DNA of 64,000 bases from Polaribacter vadi. GTDB lineage: Bacteria > Bacteroidota > Bacteroidia > Flavobacteriales > Flavobacteriaceae. The notes beneath the pieces are model-generated. The model saw nothing but the letters and a program-made list of their open reading frames with translations. It did not search any database and was not told the DNA's origin. Positions 1 to 7,773 of this stretch are shown here, in pieces; the stretch's first letter is position 1; each line of letters starts with the position of its first letter. The translations under genes were made by a program, and so were the position numbers. Location of the stretch: contig NZ_JAHKQL010000017.1 in NCBI RefSeq assembly GCF_018861005.1, positions 1-64,000 on the forward strand, given 5' to 3'.

Positions 1-23
1 TTTTTTTTTTATTTTTTTTCTTT

Positions 24-96
24 CTTGTCTCTTGTCTCTTGTCTCTTGTCTCTTGTCTCTTGTCTCTTGTCTCTTGTCTCTTGTCTCTTGTCTCTT
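24..96. repeat. Tandem heptanucleotide repeat (CTTGTCT)x10
   Basis: Ten perfect head-to-tail copies of the 7-base unit CTTGTCT (AGACAAG on the minus strand) run from 24 to 93, with a partial eleventh copy to 96, next to a T-rich stretch at 1-23. It lies just 3' of the glutaredoxin-like gene on the minus strand. Seven is not a multiple of three, so copy-number change would shift any reading frame across it. No convincing gene uses it as coding sequence. It is a simple sequence repeat prone to slippage; a role is not shown. Confidence 0.95.
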
Positions 97-104
97 AAAA
101 TTAT

Positions 105-353
105 TTACGCTCTTAACTTTAAATCTTGCATTATTTTATTAAATTCTTCTGTAGTTGGAGTTAAAAAAACTTTATCGTCTACAAACAAAGTTGGGTATTT
201 TGCAACTCCATTATACAATTCTTTACTGTGTTCTCTGGCTTCAACATCCTTAGAAATATCTTTATAAGTGTAAGGAATATCAGTTGAATTTAAAAAATTT
301 TTAAAGGCTACAGTATAGGCATGACCCGCTTTTCCGTATAAAATAATTTTCAT
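105..353 (-). CDS. Glutaredoxin-like fold protein lacking the CxxC motif
   Basis: An 82-residue protein of glutaredoxin/NrdH size. It begins with a beta strand (KIILYGKAG) followed by helix residues, and has the cis-proline segment YPT at 53-55 followed by LFVDDKVF, as thioredoxin-fold proteins do. Where glutaredoxins carry CPYC or CxxC the sequence reads GHAY (10-13), and the protein contains no cysteine at all. It therefore cannot do dithiol or monothiol exchange and may act in binding or as a scaffold. It lies 2 bases downstream of the FMN reductase gene and is probably co-transcribed with it. Fold assignment is moderately sure; function is unknown. Confidence 0.7.
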   Translation of the reverse strand: MKIILYGKAGHAYTVAFKNFLNSTDIPYTYKDISKDVEAREHSKELYNGVAKYPTLFVDDKVFLTPTTEEFNKIMQDLKLRA

Positions 354-355
354 AA

Positions 356-889
356 TTATTGATTTACATTATTTTCGAATTCTACAACTTTTGTTTTTAA
401 TGTTGATAAAAGATCGTCATTAACAATTTTACCTTCTTTAAAATTATCATAAAAACTTGGTAAAGAAAAAGTGGTAATAGTTTTGGCTCCTTGTCTTGGA
501 AATCTTTGTTCTGCAGCTGCTAATACAAACCTACCTCCCATTGCTCCTGGAGAAGTTGCCATTAATAATAAAGCTTTTTCTCTAAAAACATTTACTTCTA
601 ATCTAGAACTCCAATCAAAAATATTTTTAAATGCAGCTGTATAAGAACCATTGTGTTCTGCTAATGACAGGATAAATCCATCGTAATTATTTAAAAGTGC
701 ATTGAACTTAATTGCGTTTTCTGGAAAACCATTTTGTTCTTCATCTGAACTATATACAGGCATAGAAAAATCTCTTAAATCAATTACATCAAAATATGTG
801 TTTTTTAAATTTTCTGCGGCAAAAGTTGCCAATTGTTTGTTTATAGAAGTTGAGCTTGTGCTCCCTGCAAATGCTAATATTTTTTTCAT
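356..889 (-). CDS. NADPH-dependent FMN reductase family protein
   Basis: A 177-residue cytosolic flavodoxin-fold oxidoreductase. The N-terminal phosphate-binding loop for FMN is visible as AGSTSSTSINKQ (8-19), and the family signature around EHNGSYTAAFKNIFDW (residues 98-113) matches the (E/Y)NGS..ALKN.iDW pattern of the NADPH-dependent FMN reductase family. Members reduce flavins, quinones or chromate with NAD(P)H; the natural substrate here is unknown. It is followed closely by the glutaredoxin-like gene and preceded by OsmC and DoxX genes on the same strand, so the neighbourhood looks like a small redox or electrophile-stress locus. Family call is secure. Confidence 0.88.
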   Translation of the reverse strand: MKKILAFAGSTSSTSINKQLATFAAENLKNTYFDVIDLRDFSMPVYSSDEEQNGFPENAIKFNALLNNYDGFILSLAEHNGSYTAAFKNIFDWSSRLEVNVFREKALLLMATSPGAMGGRFVLAAAEQRFPRQGAKTITTFSLPSFYDNFKEGKIVNDDLLSTLKTKVVEFENNVNQ

Positions 890-964
890 AATTTTATAAT
901 TGTCTGTTTATATATTCATTTAATAGCTCTCGATTCAATTTTTCTAAAAAGAAAAATCACTTGA

Positions 965-1018
965 ACTGACATACTGAAAACTGATTCCGCCAACTGAAGA
1001 CCGATTTACTGAATACTA
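965..1018. repeat. Dispersed short repeat of the CAGT/ACTG family
   Basis: The intergenic DNA between the FMN reductase and OsmC genes carries degenerate ACTG-rich short units. ACTGACATACTGAAAACTG (965-983) recurs with one mismatch at 10232-10250. Further ACTGA units follow, and the last codons and stop of the OsmC gene fall inside this repeat. Related GGCAGTTGGCAGT units are at 9740-9775. This is an intergenic repeat family; no function is evident. Confidence 0.7.
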
Positions 1019-1413
1019 GTTGCTATTTCTGTTTCTCCTTTAACCATTTTTGCAACAGGACATTTCCCTGCAATTGTTAATAGTTTTGTTTTTTGTTCTT
1101 CAGTTATTTCGTTTTCGAAAGAAATTTCTTCTACTAAAGATTTTTTAATTCCATTTGGTGTTAATTCTTCTTTTTGAGATAGGTTAACAGTTATTTTACC
1201 AACATCCCAACCTTTTCTTTCTGCATACATTCTTAAGGTTATTGAAACACAACCACCAACAGCAGTTAATAAATATTCTACAGGAGTTGGCCCATTATCA
1301 TCTCCACCAGAAGCAACTGGTTCGTCTATTACTAAGAAATGATTTCTAGCTTTTACTTCTGCTAAATAGTTTTTATCTGATAAAACAACTGAAACATTTT
1401 TATTTTTAGCCAT
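1006..1413 (-). CDS. OsmC family thiol peroxidase
   Basis: A 135-residue OsmC/Ohr-type protein. The two catalytic cysteines are visible: C55 in AVGGCVSITL and C118 in GKCPVAKM. The conserved glutamate of PVEYLL (E46) is also present, as expected for organic hydroperoxide or osmotically induced peroxidases that act as cytosolic dimers reducing organic peroxides. Length is normal for the family. The start codon overlaps the end of the upstream DoxX gene by 8 bases, so the two form a translationally coupled operon. An OsmC next to DoxX supports a role in oxidative or thiol stress. Family is sure; peroxide specificity is not. Confidence 0.92.
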   Translation of the reverse strand: MAKNKNVSVVLSDKNYLAEVKARNHFLVIDEPVASGGDDNGPTPVEYLLTAVGGCVSITLRMYAERKGWDVGKITVNLSQKEELTPNGIKKSLVEEISFENEITEEQKTKLLTIAGKCPVAKMVKGETEIATSIQ

Positions 1414-1765
1414 TAGTTATTTTCTTTTTAGTGATGTATGATGTAATTAAAAATACCATTGCCAAAACTGCTCCCATTTGTTCTCCATCACCAATCATTA
1501 TATGTGCGAAAAATGCTAATATAAAAGCAAAGAAAAAACCTGCATAAGCCCATTCTTTTATTGTTTTAATGGGTATAAACCATAAGGCTACAATACCTAA
1601 TATTTTTGCAACAGCATATGGATATATGATATAAGTTGGATACCCAAAATTGGCAAACATGGTTGCTACTTCTTGATGATTAAAGAAATACATTCCTGCA
1701 GAAAAAAGCATTAAAGCTGTTAATAATGCTGTTGAAACGTAATATATTATCTTGGTTGTTTTCAT
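1406..1765 (-). CDS. DoxX family membrane protein
   Basis: A 119-residue protein with four predicted transmembrane helices (roughly 6-26, 42-63, 70-90 and 95-112), the usual DoxX/DoxD small membrane protein layout. The first helix is followed by GMYFFNHQEVATMF, typical of bacterial DoxX homologues. These are linked in several bacteria with thiol stress and redox complexes at the inner membrane, but the molecular activity is not settled. It is the first gene of the DoxX-OsmC operon. A well-formed promoter with an overlapping palindrome lies immediately upstream (1788-1829). Confidence 0.85.
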   Translation of the reverse strand: MKTTKIIYYVSTALLTALMLFSAGMYFFNHQEVATMFANFGYPTYIIYPYAVAKILGIVALWFIPIKTIKEWAYAGFFFAFILAFFAHIMIGDGEQMGAVLAMVFLITSYITKKKITNG

Positions 1766-1787
1766 TTGACTGATTATAAATTCTGTA

Positions 1788-1829
1788 CAAAGTTACAAAT
1801 TAAAAATATATTTACCAAGGAAAATATAT
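1788..1829 (-). promoter_or_regulatory. Promoter with overlapping operator for DoxX-OsmC
   Basis: Read on the minus strand, the -7 box is TAACTTTG (1788-1795) and the -33 TTG is at 1816-1818, with a 20-base spacer, matching the Bacteroidota sigma-70 consensus TTG-N19/20-TAnnTTTG. An imperfect inverted repeat, ATATATTTACC at 1806-1816 and GGAAAATATAT at 1819-1829 (10 of 11 pairs), covers the -33 box. A dimeric repressor bound there would block the promoter; the binding protein is not known. Confidence 0.65.
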
Positions 1830-1974
1830 CCGTGGAAATATTTTAAAGTACTATTAATAAATAAAGATTAATTTTGTTATATATGTTCTACAGCAAAAAG
1901 TCTAACTATGAGTAAGAATATTGTAAATAAAGAATAATAAAACATATAACAAACTAAATGCTAGCAAACAAGTC

Positions 1975-2055
1975 TAGCCCTGATTGTAGCAATTGTTTGA
2001 GCTCTTTTTTGCCTTTTGGGGCAAAAAAAGCGAGTGCGAAAAGCAGGAAATAGCT
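1975..2055. repeat. Structured intergenic element A (possible small RNA or REP-like repeat)
   Basis: The 344-base stretch 1766-2109 holds no gene. Apart from the DoxX promoter it holds this element. A central hairpin pairs CTTTTTTGCC (2004-2013) with GGCAAAAAAAG (2020-2030). The outer arms CTAGCCCTG and CAGGAAATAGCT can also pair. The layout resembles element B at 11900-11998: a short C-rich start, a T-run hairpin with an A-run, then GAAAGC- or GAAAAGC-like sequence. Elements of this kind are common between genes in Flavobacteriaceae. Whether it matches the Rfam flavo-1 RNA must be tested. Confidence 0.55.
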
Positions 2056-2109
2056 TCAAATAAAAATATATTTATACTAAAAGTTTGTTTCGTAAACTTG
2101 CAACAAAAG

Positions 2110-3798
2110 TTAGTTATTCATTTTAATGGAATCTATTCGTTTTTGCAAACGCTTAATTTCTTCTAACTTTTGTTGTTGATTGGATAACAACTGGATGGAA
2201 TCTAATATTGCTCTGTTTTGCTCTAAAATGGTTTTCTCTTTTTCGAAATAAATATTCTGATTTTCGCTGCTTCTCCAAGCTTCATTCAATTGCAAATAAA
2301 CCTCTTCATTCCACTTGCTTGGGTGCTTGGCATCTATCCAAACTACATCTCTGTATTCACTATCAATTAAAGCCAAATCTGGAGTTGCAGAACCATCAAA
2401 CTGTGAGTTTTCTTTTTTTATGGCAGATATTGTACTTAAAAAAAACATACGTTTTCTACCTGCAATTTCTTTAATATAAGGTCTAAATTCAACAGGTTTA
2501 TTTACAGACCAATCGTATTCTTTTCTAGATTCAATTACCTTTAAAGGCATTGCAGAAACCCCTGCATACCCTTCTTTTTTAGAAGCATGATCGTAAAAAT
2601 ATAAAGCATTTGTACCATCTGCAGGTATAAAAACACTAAAGGTTAAACTGGTTCTTTCTGAGCCAACTGGCTCTAAACCAAACCAATGATACAAACCACT
2701 GTAAGCACCTGTTTTGGTATCTGAAAAATCGAAATCGGTTACAAAAGGTTGTTGATTTTGATCGTCTGCTAAATCTGGAATTTTAACAGCGGTTTTCATA
2801 TTCCAAGGTAATGGATCTGAAAAACCTGCTAAGAATTTTAAACTTTCGGCTTGCAAACGCGATACTTTTTCTGCTACTGTATTTTGTTTGGTTAAAAATT
2901 GATAGTTTTTCATTTCATCTGGAGAGATGTATTTTCCTTTACCAATGGTAATTCTTTCTAAATAATCAGAAAAAGTATGTTCTCCATTTTCGATAACCAT
3001 AACTCCACCAAAAGTTGGGTATGGAAAAAAGAAACCTTTCCATTTTATTAAACTTACAACCTCAACCCAAGCACCTTTATCATTTTTCATATAATAGGTA
3101 TCACTTGGTTCGTAATTAAATAACATCCAAGGATTTAAACGTTGAACAACTGCATTGTACGTATTTCTACTAAACTTTAGAGATTCGCCAATTGAAAAGG
3201 TTACAGGAATTCTATTTTCTGATGAAAAACGTGGAAAAGGTGTTGTACTTGACACAGAAAAAACTTCTTCTGTATTGTCTTTTAAACCTTGCCAGTAATA
3301 TTTTTCTGTTGGCTGAATAGCCATTGTCCATTGATTAGAATCGTCTATTCTTACCAAATGTGGTAATGAAACGTCTTTGGTTTCTCCCACAGATTCATTT
3401 GCCATAGAAAAGATGTTTCTTAATGGCTGAATTCTTTCGTTTTGGGTTAATGGTAATTCTACAATTTCTATTCTATTTAAATCGTTAAATACATTATAGG
3501 TTTGCATATAATTGTACATTTTAGAATGAAAACCTATGTAATAAATAGCTCCAAAAAACAAGGCTAGGAAAAATAAAATTCCTATTCTGCTACCTGTTTT
3601 TGCTGATTTTCTGAATTTTCTTAATCCGAAGAATAAAACCGTAAAACATAAAATTATTATGAAAATAAATTTTCTGAAAAATAATAACGCAGGTTGATAA
3701 TCGTCTCTTAAAAAGAAAAGTAACCCAATGAATACTATACTTAAAAGAATGACTATTCTTTTTTGTTTTGCTCCTTTATTCCAATAATTTTTTATCAT
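2110..3798 (-). CDS. Uncharacterised membrane protein with large extracytoplasmic domain and coiled-coil tail
   Basis: I do not recognise this 562-residue protein. Three hydrophobic helices occupy about residues 16-31, 37-60 and 73-95, after a basic N-terminus that suggests a cytosolic start. A soluble region of roughly 400 residues follows, rich in aromatic residues and beta-prone, and then a charged coiled-coil tail from about 500 to 559 (repeated E, Q, L, R). The layout is that of an inner-membrane protein exposing a big periplasmic or cytosolic domain. It is the last gene of the long minus-strand cluster, 65 bases after another small membrane protein, which suggests it may work with the AAA ATPase and coiled-coil proteins encoded upstream. 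Confidence 0.75.
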   Translation of the reverse strand: MIKNYWNKGAKQKRIVILLSIVFIGLLFFLRDDYQPALLFFRKFIFIIILCFTVLFFGLRKFRKSAKTGSRIGILFFLALFFGAIYYIGFHSKMYNYMQTYNVFNDLNRIEIVELPLTQNERIQPLRNIFSMANESVGETKDVSLPHLVRIDDSNQWTMAIQPTEKYYWQGLKDNTEEVFSVSSTTPFPRFSSENRIPVTFSIGESLKFSRNTYNAVVQRLNPWMLFNYEPSDTYYMKNDKGAWVEVVSLIKWKGFFFPYPTFGGVMVIENGEHTFSDYLERITIGKGKYISPDEMKNYQFLTKQNTVAEKVSRLQAESLKFLAGFSDPLPWNMKTAVKIPDLADDQNQQPFVTDFDFSDTKTGAYSGLYHWFGLEPVGSERTSLTFSVFIPADGTNALYFYDHASKKEGYAGVSAMPLKVIESRKEYDWSVNKPVEFRPYIKEIAGRKRMFFLSTISAIKKENSQFDGSATPDLALIDSEYRDVVWIDAKHPSKWNEEVYLQLNEAWRSSENQNIYFEKEKTILEQNRAILDSIQLLSNQQQKLEEIKRLQKRIDSIKMNN

Positions 3799-3863
3799 CT
3801 TTTAGATATTTTGCCACGAATTCACTTATTATTTTTCATCTGATTACAGCCAAATAACGATTA

Positions 3864-4391
3864 CTATTTTAAGTACCCTTTATCTTTTAATCTGTCTCTT
3901 GCACTTTTTTGATTTTCTTTTGGTGCTTCTTTAATTTCTTCTTGAGCTTTTTCTATTGCAACTGGTTCTTTATTCTGAATATCTTCGATAAAATCTTTTC
4001 CTTTTTCAATAACATCTTGAAATTTATCTTCTAAAGATTCTGATTGTTCTTCGATTACTTCTGATGATTTAAAAATAAAACCTGCAACATAAGTGCCTAA
4101 TAAAGTTCCGAAAATCATGGAAGCAAATAAAGAAATTGTTGCCAAATCTATAGGAATTAAAAAACGAGTTATAATTATACCTATTAAAAAAAAGGCAACA
4201 ATAAAAATCAATCTTAGAAAAAATGATTGTTGGTATACAAAACCTTTTTTATCTGAAGGTTTCATTTGTAATTCTTTGGAGTTCATTATTTTATTAAAAA
4301 AACGATATACTCCATTTGTTTGAGATTCTCTCCAGAAAATAACGGCTCCAAATAATATGGATGCTATGAAAATTATTAATTCTAATGTCAT
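3864..4391 (-). CDS. Small uncharacterised membrane protein with charged coiled-coil tail
   Basis: A 175-residue protein not assigned to a family. Hydrophobic helices are visible at about 3-20, 58-81 and 87-110. A long hydrophilic C-terminal tail (112-175) follows, very rich in E and K with heptad-like spacing (EDKFQDVIEKGKDFIEDIQ), so probably a cytosolic helical or coiled-coil tail. It lies 65 bases upstream of the 562-residue membrane protein and shares its orientation. The two look like a membrane pair within the AAA ATPase cluster. Confidence 0.72.
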   Translation of the reverse strand: MTLELIIFIASILFGAVIFWRESQTNGVYRFFNKIMNSKELQMKPSDKKGFVYQQSFFLRLIFIVAFFLIGIIITRFLIPIDLATISLFASMIFGTLLGTYVAGFIFKSSEVIEEQSESLEDKFQDVIEKGKDFIEDIQNKEPVAIEKAQEEIKEAPKENQKSARDRLKDKGYLK

Positions 4392-4405
4392 ATTTTTTTA
4401 TTTAT

Positions 4406-4433
4406 CCTGCAAGATTTTGTACACCTTGTTGGT
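4406..4433. repeat. Degenerate CCTGCAAG hairpin repeat
   Basis: The sequence CCTGCAAG, then a T-rich centre, then CACCTTGTTGG is a decayed copy of the better-preserved hairpin at 4522-4548. It lies directly upstream of the 175-residue membrane protein gene. Two such units 90 bases apart suggest a REP-like intergenic repeat family. Confidence 0.45.
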
Positions 4434-4521
4434 TTGTTATATTTTTTTGATTTTATGTTTTTAAACGCAACTTTTAAAAAATAGATTTTATATTGATTAT
4501 CTTAAGTTTTGTCTATATATA

Positions 4522-4548
4522 CCTGCCAGGTTTTTGAAACCTTGCAGG
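4522..4548. repeat. REP-like hairpin CCTGCCAGG..CCTTGCAGG
   Basis: An inverted repeat whose arms CCTGCCAGGTTT (4522-4533) and AAACCTTGCAGG (4537-4548) pair with one mismatch around a 3-base loop. No strong T-run follows, so it is less likely to be a simple terminator. Similar palindromes with CCTGCAAGGTTT arms are scattered between genes in many Flavobacteria. The rest of 4392-4640 is low-complexity AT-rich DNA with no gene. Confidence 0.6.
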
Positions 4549-4640
4549 AAATGAATCTTATTTTTTCTTTTTATAAATATACAATTTTATAGTTTTAAGT
4601 TCATTTTCAAATTTCAAATTTTAAACTTCAATTTACAGAA

Positions 4641-5876
4641 CTAAAACCCAGTTTTAATTGTTTCAATTACCCAATCTTTTTTTGATTCTTGCCAGGTTTT
4701 AAAATTTGCATAAAAATCTTCTTTATCATACCAATACCAAAACAACACATCTTTTGGTGCGATATTAATTAGTAATTTCCAAATTAAATCTTGATGATTT
4801 GGTCTTAATGATGAATGAGGTTTGTGCAATGAAAAATAAAATTCTTCATCTACAATATCTTTAATTTTAATATCTGGATTTATTTGTTTTTTCTCCAAAT
4901 ATCGTTCTACACTCATTACTTTTTTACGTGTTTTAATATCAACCTTGTTCAAATAACTTTTAAACAACATTTTATCCTTTAAAATATCATTTACAGGATG
5001 TTGTGTTTCTTTTAAAGCTTCTCCGAAAATGAATTTCTTAATTCGCTCATATCTTTTTGAAGCAACCTCTTTTGTTAAATCACACTCAATAATTACGTGA
5101 TCTCTTAATTGTGTAATCAATTCTGGTTGTGAAATATGAAACATCAACACATCATAAGTTGTGTCATTTATTGCTTCTTTATAAGCTTCTTGATTTTCGA
5201 AAACAAGAATTGGTTTTATAAAGTTTCTCAACAAATAGATACCCCCAAACGCCTTGGTATAAAATGAATCTGATGTATAAATAATAGACTCTAAACTAAT
5301 ATCTCTTTCTCTTAAATCGCCATATTTTTTTGCTGATTTTAATAATTTTTGATGCAAGTTTTCATCAATAAAATTATTGTCTTTATGAAAAGTTTCTATA
5401 AGTTTTAATTGTTCTTCTTTTGCTTTGTGCAAATTATCTATTAAATGAAATTTGATTTCTACATCTTGATATTTTAATACATCTAAAGGTTCGTAAAAAA
5501 CATCAATACTTTGATCAAAATCAATACAAAGTGCAGAATCTCTTGTTATATTTTGAATTTTTTGTTGATGTGTTCTAAACACTAATTTCATCAGTTCTAC
5601 ATCAAAAGAATGAAATGGATTGTAAATTGGCAATCCTTTTTGCAATGGTGTAATTATTATTGCTTGCGGATTTGCTTCACCATTATTTAAATAAAACACC
5701 TCATTTTTTTCTTCTGCAATTTCTGGACTCCAACCAATTCCGTCTATAGAAAATGATGTTAATTTGGTTTTTGTAAAACCTAATTTTACTAAACATTTAT
5801 TATAACGTTCTACTAATTTTCCGCTAATAGGAATTAGTTCGCTTCTGTATAAATTGGCTTTGATTAGTTTTTGCAT
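4641..5876 (-). CDS. Conserved protein of unknown function (DUF6638-like)
   Basis: A 411-residue protein with no signal peptide or membrane helix, so likely cytosolic. It is mixed alpha/beta with many charged helices (residues 145-175 and 265-330), ending in an aromatic-rich stretch (WYWYDKEDFYANF, near 381-393). I believe it belongs to the Flavobacteria-restricted DUF6638 family, recalled from its length and its linkage to this AAA ATPase neighbourhood; this is not proven by a motif. No catalytic motif could be identified. It lies between the RDD and membrane protein genes on the same strand, in a cluster whose other members include an AAA+ ATPase and a coiled-coil protein. Confidence 0.7.
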   Translation of the reverse strand: MQKLIKANLYRSELIPISGKLVERYNKCLVKLGFTKTKLTSFSIDGIGWSPEIAEEKNEVFYLNNGEANPQAIIITPLQKGLPIYNPFHSFDVELMKLVFRTHQQKIQNITRDSALCIDFDQSIDVFYEPLDVLKYQDVEIKFHLIDNLHKAKEEQLKLIETFHKDNNFIDENLHQKLLKSAKKYGDLRERDISLESIIYTSDSFYTKAFGGIYLLRNFIKPILVFENQEAYKEAINDTTYDVLMFHISQPELITQLRDHVIIECDLTKEVASKRYERIKKFIFGEALKETQHPVNDILKDKMLFKSYLNKVDIKTRKKVMSVERYLEKKQINPDIKIKDIVDEEFYFSLHKPHSSLRPNHQDLIWKLLINIAPKDVLFWYWYDKEDFYANFKTWQESKKDWVIETIKTGF

Positions 5877-5947
5877 ATTCTTATTTCACTGAGAATCTCT
5901 GAGTTTTTTAAAAGTTATTCTTACCTATTAAAAAATAACATCTTCTT

Positions 5948-6400
5948 TTATTCTTTATATTTACTATTAATTACAAATGTTCCTGCAGCCATATCTCCAA
6001 TTCTCTGGTTGTCTTTATTTATTATTGCTACAATAATTCCGCTAATAAAAGAACAATCAATAAATCCTAATACAAAACGACCAAAAGCTTGCCCCATATT
6101 AACATCTAAATAATCTTTAGAAACCACTTTAATATCTATAAAACGTTTTCCTATAGTTTGTCCCCAAATCCCTTCGCTAATTGGCCAAAGAAAAAAACCA
6201 ACTAAAAATGCCACTAAAGCTGAAAAACCTTCTAAATGAAAGCTAAAAATGCTTTCAGAAGAATTATCTAAGACTAATGCCAAAAAGACACAAACAAAGT
6301 AATAAATAATAAAATCTATTACAGACGCAACTATTCTTCTTCCTATACTTGCTTTTTCAAATTTAGCATGATAATTATCAAACTCTTCTAATCCACTCAT
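5948..6400 (-). CDS. RDD family membrane protein
   Basis: A 150-residue protein with the RDD signature: ASIGRRIVASVIDFIIYYF near the N-terminus (the conserved Arg and Asp) and GQTIGKRFIDIKVVS in the middle. Two hydrophobic helices lie around 28-45 and 58-76, with a weaker one near 105-122. RDD proteins are small inner-membrane proteins; some are linked to ion transport, most are uncharacterised. The start codon overlaps the end of the NUDIX gene by 4 bases (ATGA type), showing translational coupling. Family is sure, function is open. Confidence 0.87.
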   Translation of the reverse strand: MSGLEEFDNYHAKFEKASIGRRIVASVIDFIIYYFVCVFLALVLDNSSESIFSFHLEGFSALVAFLVGFFLWPISEGIWGQTIGKRFIDIKVVSKDYLDVNMGQAFGRFVLGFIDCSFISGIIVAIINKDNQRIGDMAAGTFVINSKYKE

Positions 6401-6987
6401 TTTAGCAGTTTATTAATCTGTAAATATTGCAATAACATAATTGTTCTTGCATCAATAATTTCTTCGGTTTCTGTCATTTTTAAAGCATCTGAAAACTCAG
6501 TTTCTAACACTTCTATTTCTTCATCTTCTGCTAATACTCCTCCTCCATTTTCTGTTTTATTTTCATCAGAATATTCACCAATAAAAAGGTGCACTTTTTC
6601 GTTTACAATTCCTGGTGATAAAAAAACCGTACTTATTCTTTTAACTTTATCTATTTTGTACCCAACTTCTTCTTCAGTTTCGCGAATTGCAGCATGTTCT
6701 GGAGATTCATCTTTATCTATTGCACCACCAACAACTTCAATAGAAAATCCATCAGAAAATCCGTGAACATAAACAGGAACTCTAAATTGTTTGGATAAAA
6801 TTACTTTATTAGTTTTAGGATTGTATAACAAAATGGCAATTCCATCACTTTTACCATAAATCTCGAAAGTTAGGTTTTTTGATGTTCCACTTTCAAAAGT
6901 ATAATCGAAATTTATGTCTTCTAATTTCCCCCAACCATTCGATTTTATGGTTGATGAAACGTTGTTAATTTTCTTTTTAATTTCCAT
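6397..6987 (-). CDS. NUDIX hydrolase (NudK/ADP-ribose pyrophosphatase-like)
   Basis: A 196-residue protein with a complete Nudix box: G88, five residues, E94, seven residues, then RETEEEVGY (102-110), providing the Mg-binding glutamates. The N-terminal beta-rich domain (residues 20-80) with VILSKQFRVPVY resembles the NudK/ADP-ribose pyrophosphatase branch, where an FRxP motif precedes the box. These enzymes split nucleotide sugars or ADP-ribose in the cytosol. It overlaps the RDD gene by 4 bases and follows the YwqG-like gene by 12 bases, so it is in the same operon. The substrate cannot be decided from sequence alone. Confidence 0.88.
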   Translation of the reverse strand: MEIKKKINNVSSTIKSNGWGKLEDINFDYTFESGTSKNLTFEIYGKSDGIAILLYNPKTNKVILSKQFRVPVYVHGFSDGFSIEVVGGAIDKDESPEHAAIRETEEEVGYKIDKVKRISTVFLSPGIVNEKVHLFIGEYSDENKTENGGGVLAEDEEIEVLETEFSDALKMTETEEIIDARTIMLLQYLQINKLLK

Positions 6988-6999
6988 TTTTTTTTATTT

Positions 7000-7767
7000 T
7001 TAGCAACAATCCCAATAAAAATATGCTTTAGAAAAATCTTTTTCTAATAAACTTTTCTTATTAATAAAAATATGTCCCAAACCACTATCACCAAACATTA
7101 TATCATCCTCAGAATCAATTTGTAATAATTGAATATCGTCTACATTATTCCCTTCATAATTTCTAGGATCAGATTGAGTAAAATCTGCATAACCTCCAAT
7201 TTTATGGCTTTCACAAGTAAAAAAATCGAACAAATCATTTCTTTTATCTTCTGTTAATGTTTCCTCAAACTCCCAATAAGAAAGTCCGTCAAATGAAAAA
7301 TCAAATTGTAAATCTTCGGAATTACCTTTATCGATTGATTTTTCAAAAGATAATTTGTGAATTTTAAAGATTGGAGATTCTTCATAATATGATTCATTTA
7401 GAAAAGAAAAATCAGTTAAAAAGGCTTTATCTAAATTCTCCTTTGGGTGATAAAATATTTTAAAATCTTCCTCATACCAATCAAAAGGTGATAAAAAAAG
7501 TTGTAAAATACCATCTTTTGGAAAGTTTTCTAAATTTGGAATTTCTTCAAAATTTAATTGAGCAATCATAATCATAGGATTACCATTCTTGTCTTTAGGA
7601 TATTCTATATCTAAAGGTAAAAAAGGTTTACCTAAAAACTTACTTTCTTTTAAACTTAAACCATCTTTTAGAAGTTCACATTTAATGGGTTTAGCATTAA
7701 TTTTAACAAACTCTCTTTCATACTTTTTAAGCTCATCTTCGTATTTCTTAAGAAATTTTGGAATCAT
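7000..7767 (-). CDS. YwqG/DUF1963 family protein
   Basis: A 255-residue soluble protein. The DUF1963 features are visible: SKFLGKPFLPLDIEYPKDK (residues 42-60), then MIMIAQLNFEEIP, ILQLFLSPFDWY, a central GGYADFTQSDPR, and a C-terminal LLQIDSEDDIMFGDSGLGH typical of YwqG. The family is widespread, cytosolic and of unknown biochemical role. It starts 6 bases after the AAA ATPase stop codon and is followed 12 bases later by the NUDIX gene, so co-expression is likely. Family assignment is firm. Confidence 0.87.
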   Translation of the reverse strand: MIPKFLKKYEDELKKYEREFVKINAKPIKCELLKDGLSLKESKFLGKPFLPLDIEYPKDKNGNPMIMIAQLNFEEIPNLENFPKDGILQLFLSPFDWYEEDFKIFYHPKENLDKAFLTDFSFLNESYYEESPIFKIHKLSFEKSIDKGNSEDLQFDFSFDGLSYWEFEETLTEDKRNDLFDFFTCESHKIGGYADFTQSDPRNYEGNNVDDIQLLQIDSEDDIMFGDSGLGHIFINKKSLLEKDFSKAYFYWDCC

Positions 7768-7773
7768 AAACAG

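Noticed and set aside
24..96. CRISPR-like array
   Set aside because: The unit is only 7 bases, with no spacers and no cas genes nearby; it is a simple tandem repeat.
25..267. Plus-strand frame across the heptanucleotide repeat
   Set aside because: It reads a repeated SLVSCLL pattern from the tandem repeat and then runs antisense to the glutaredoxin-like gene; no start signal or family supports it.
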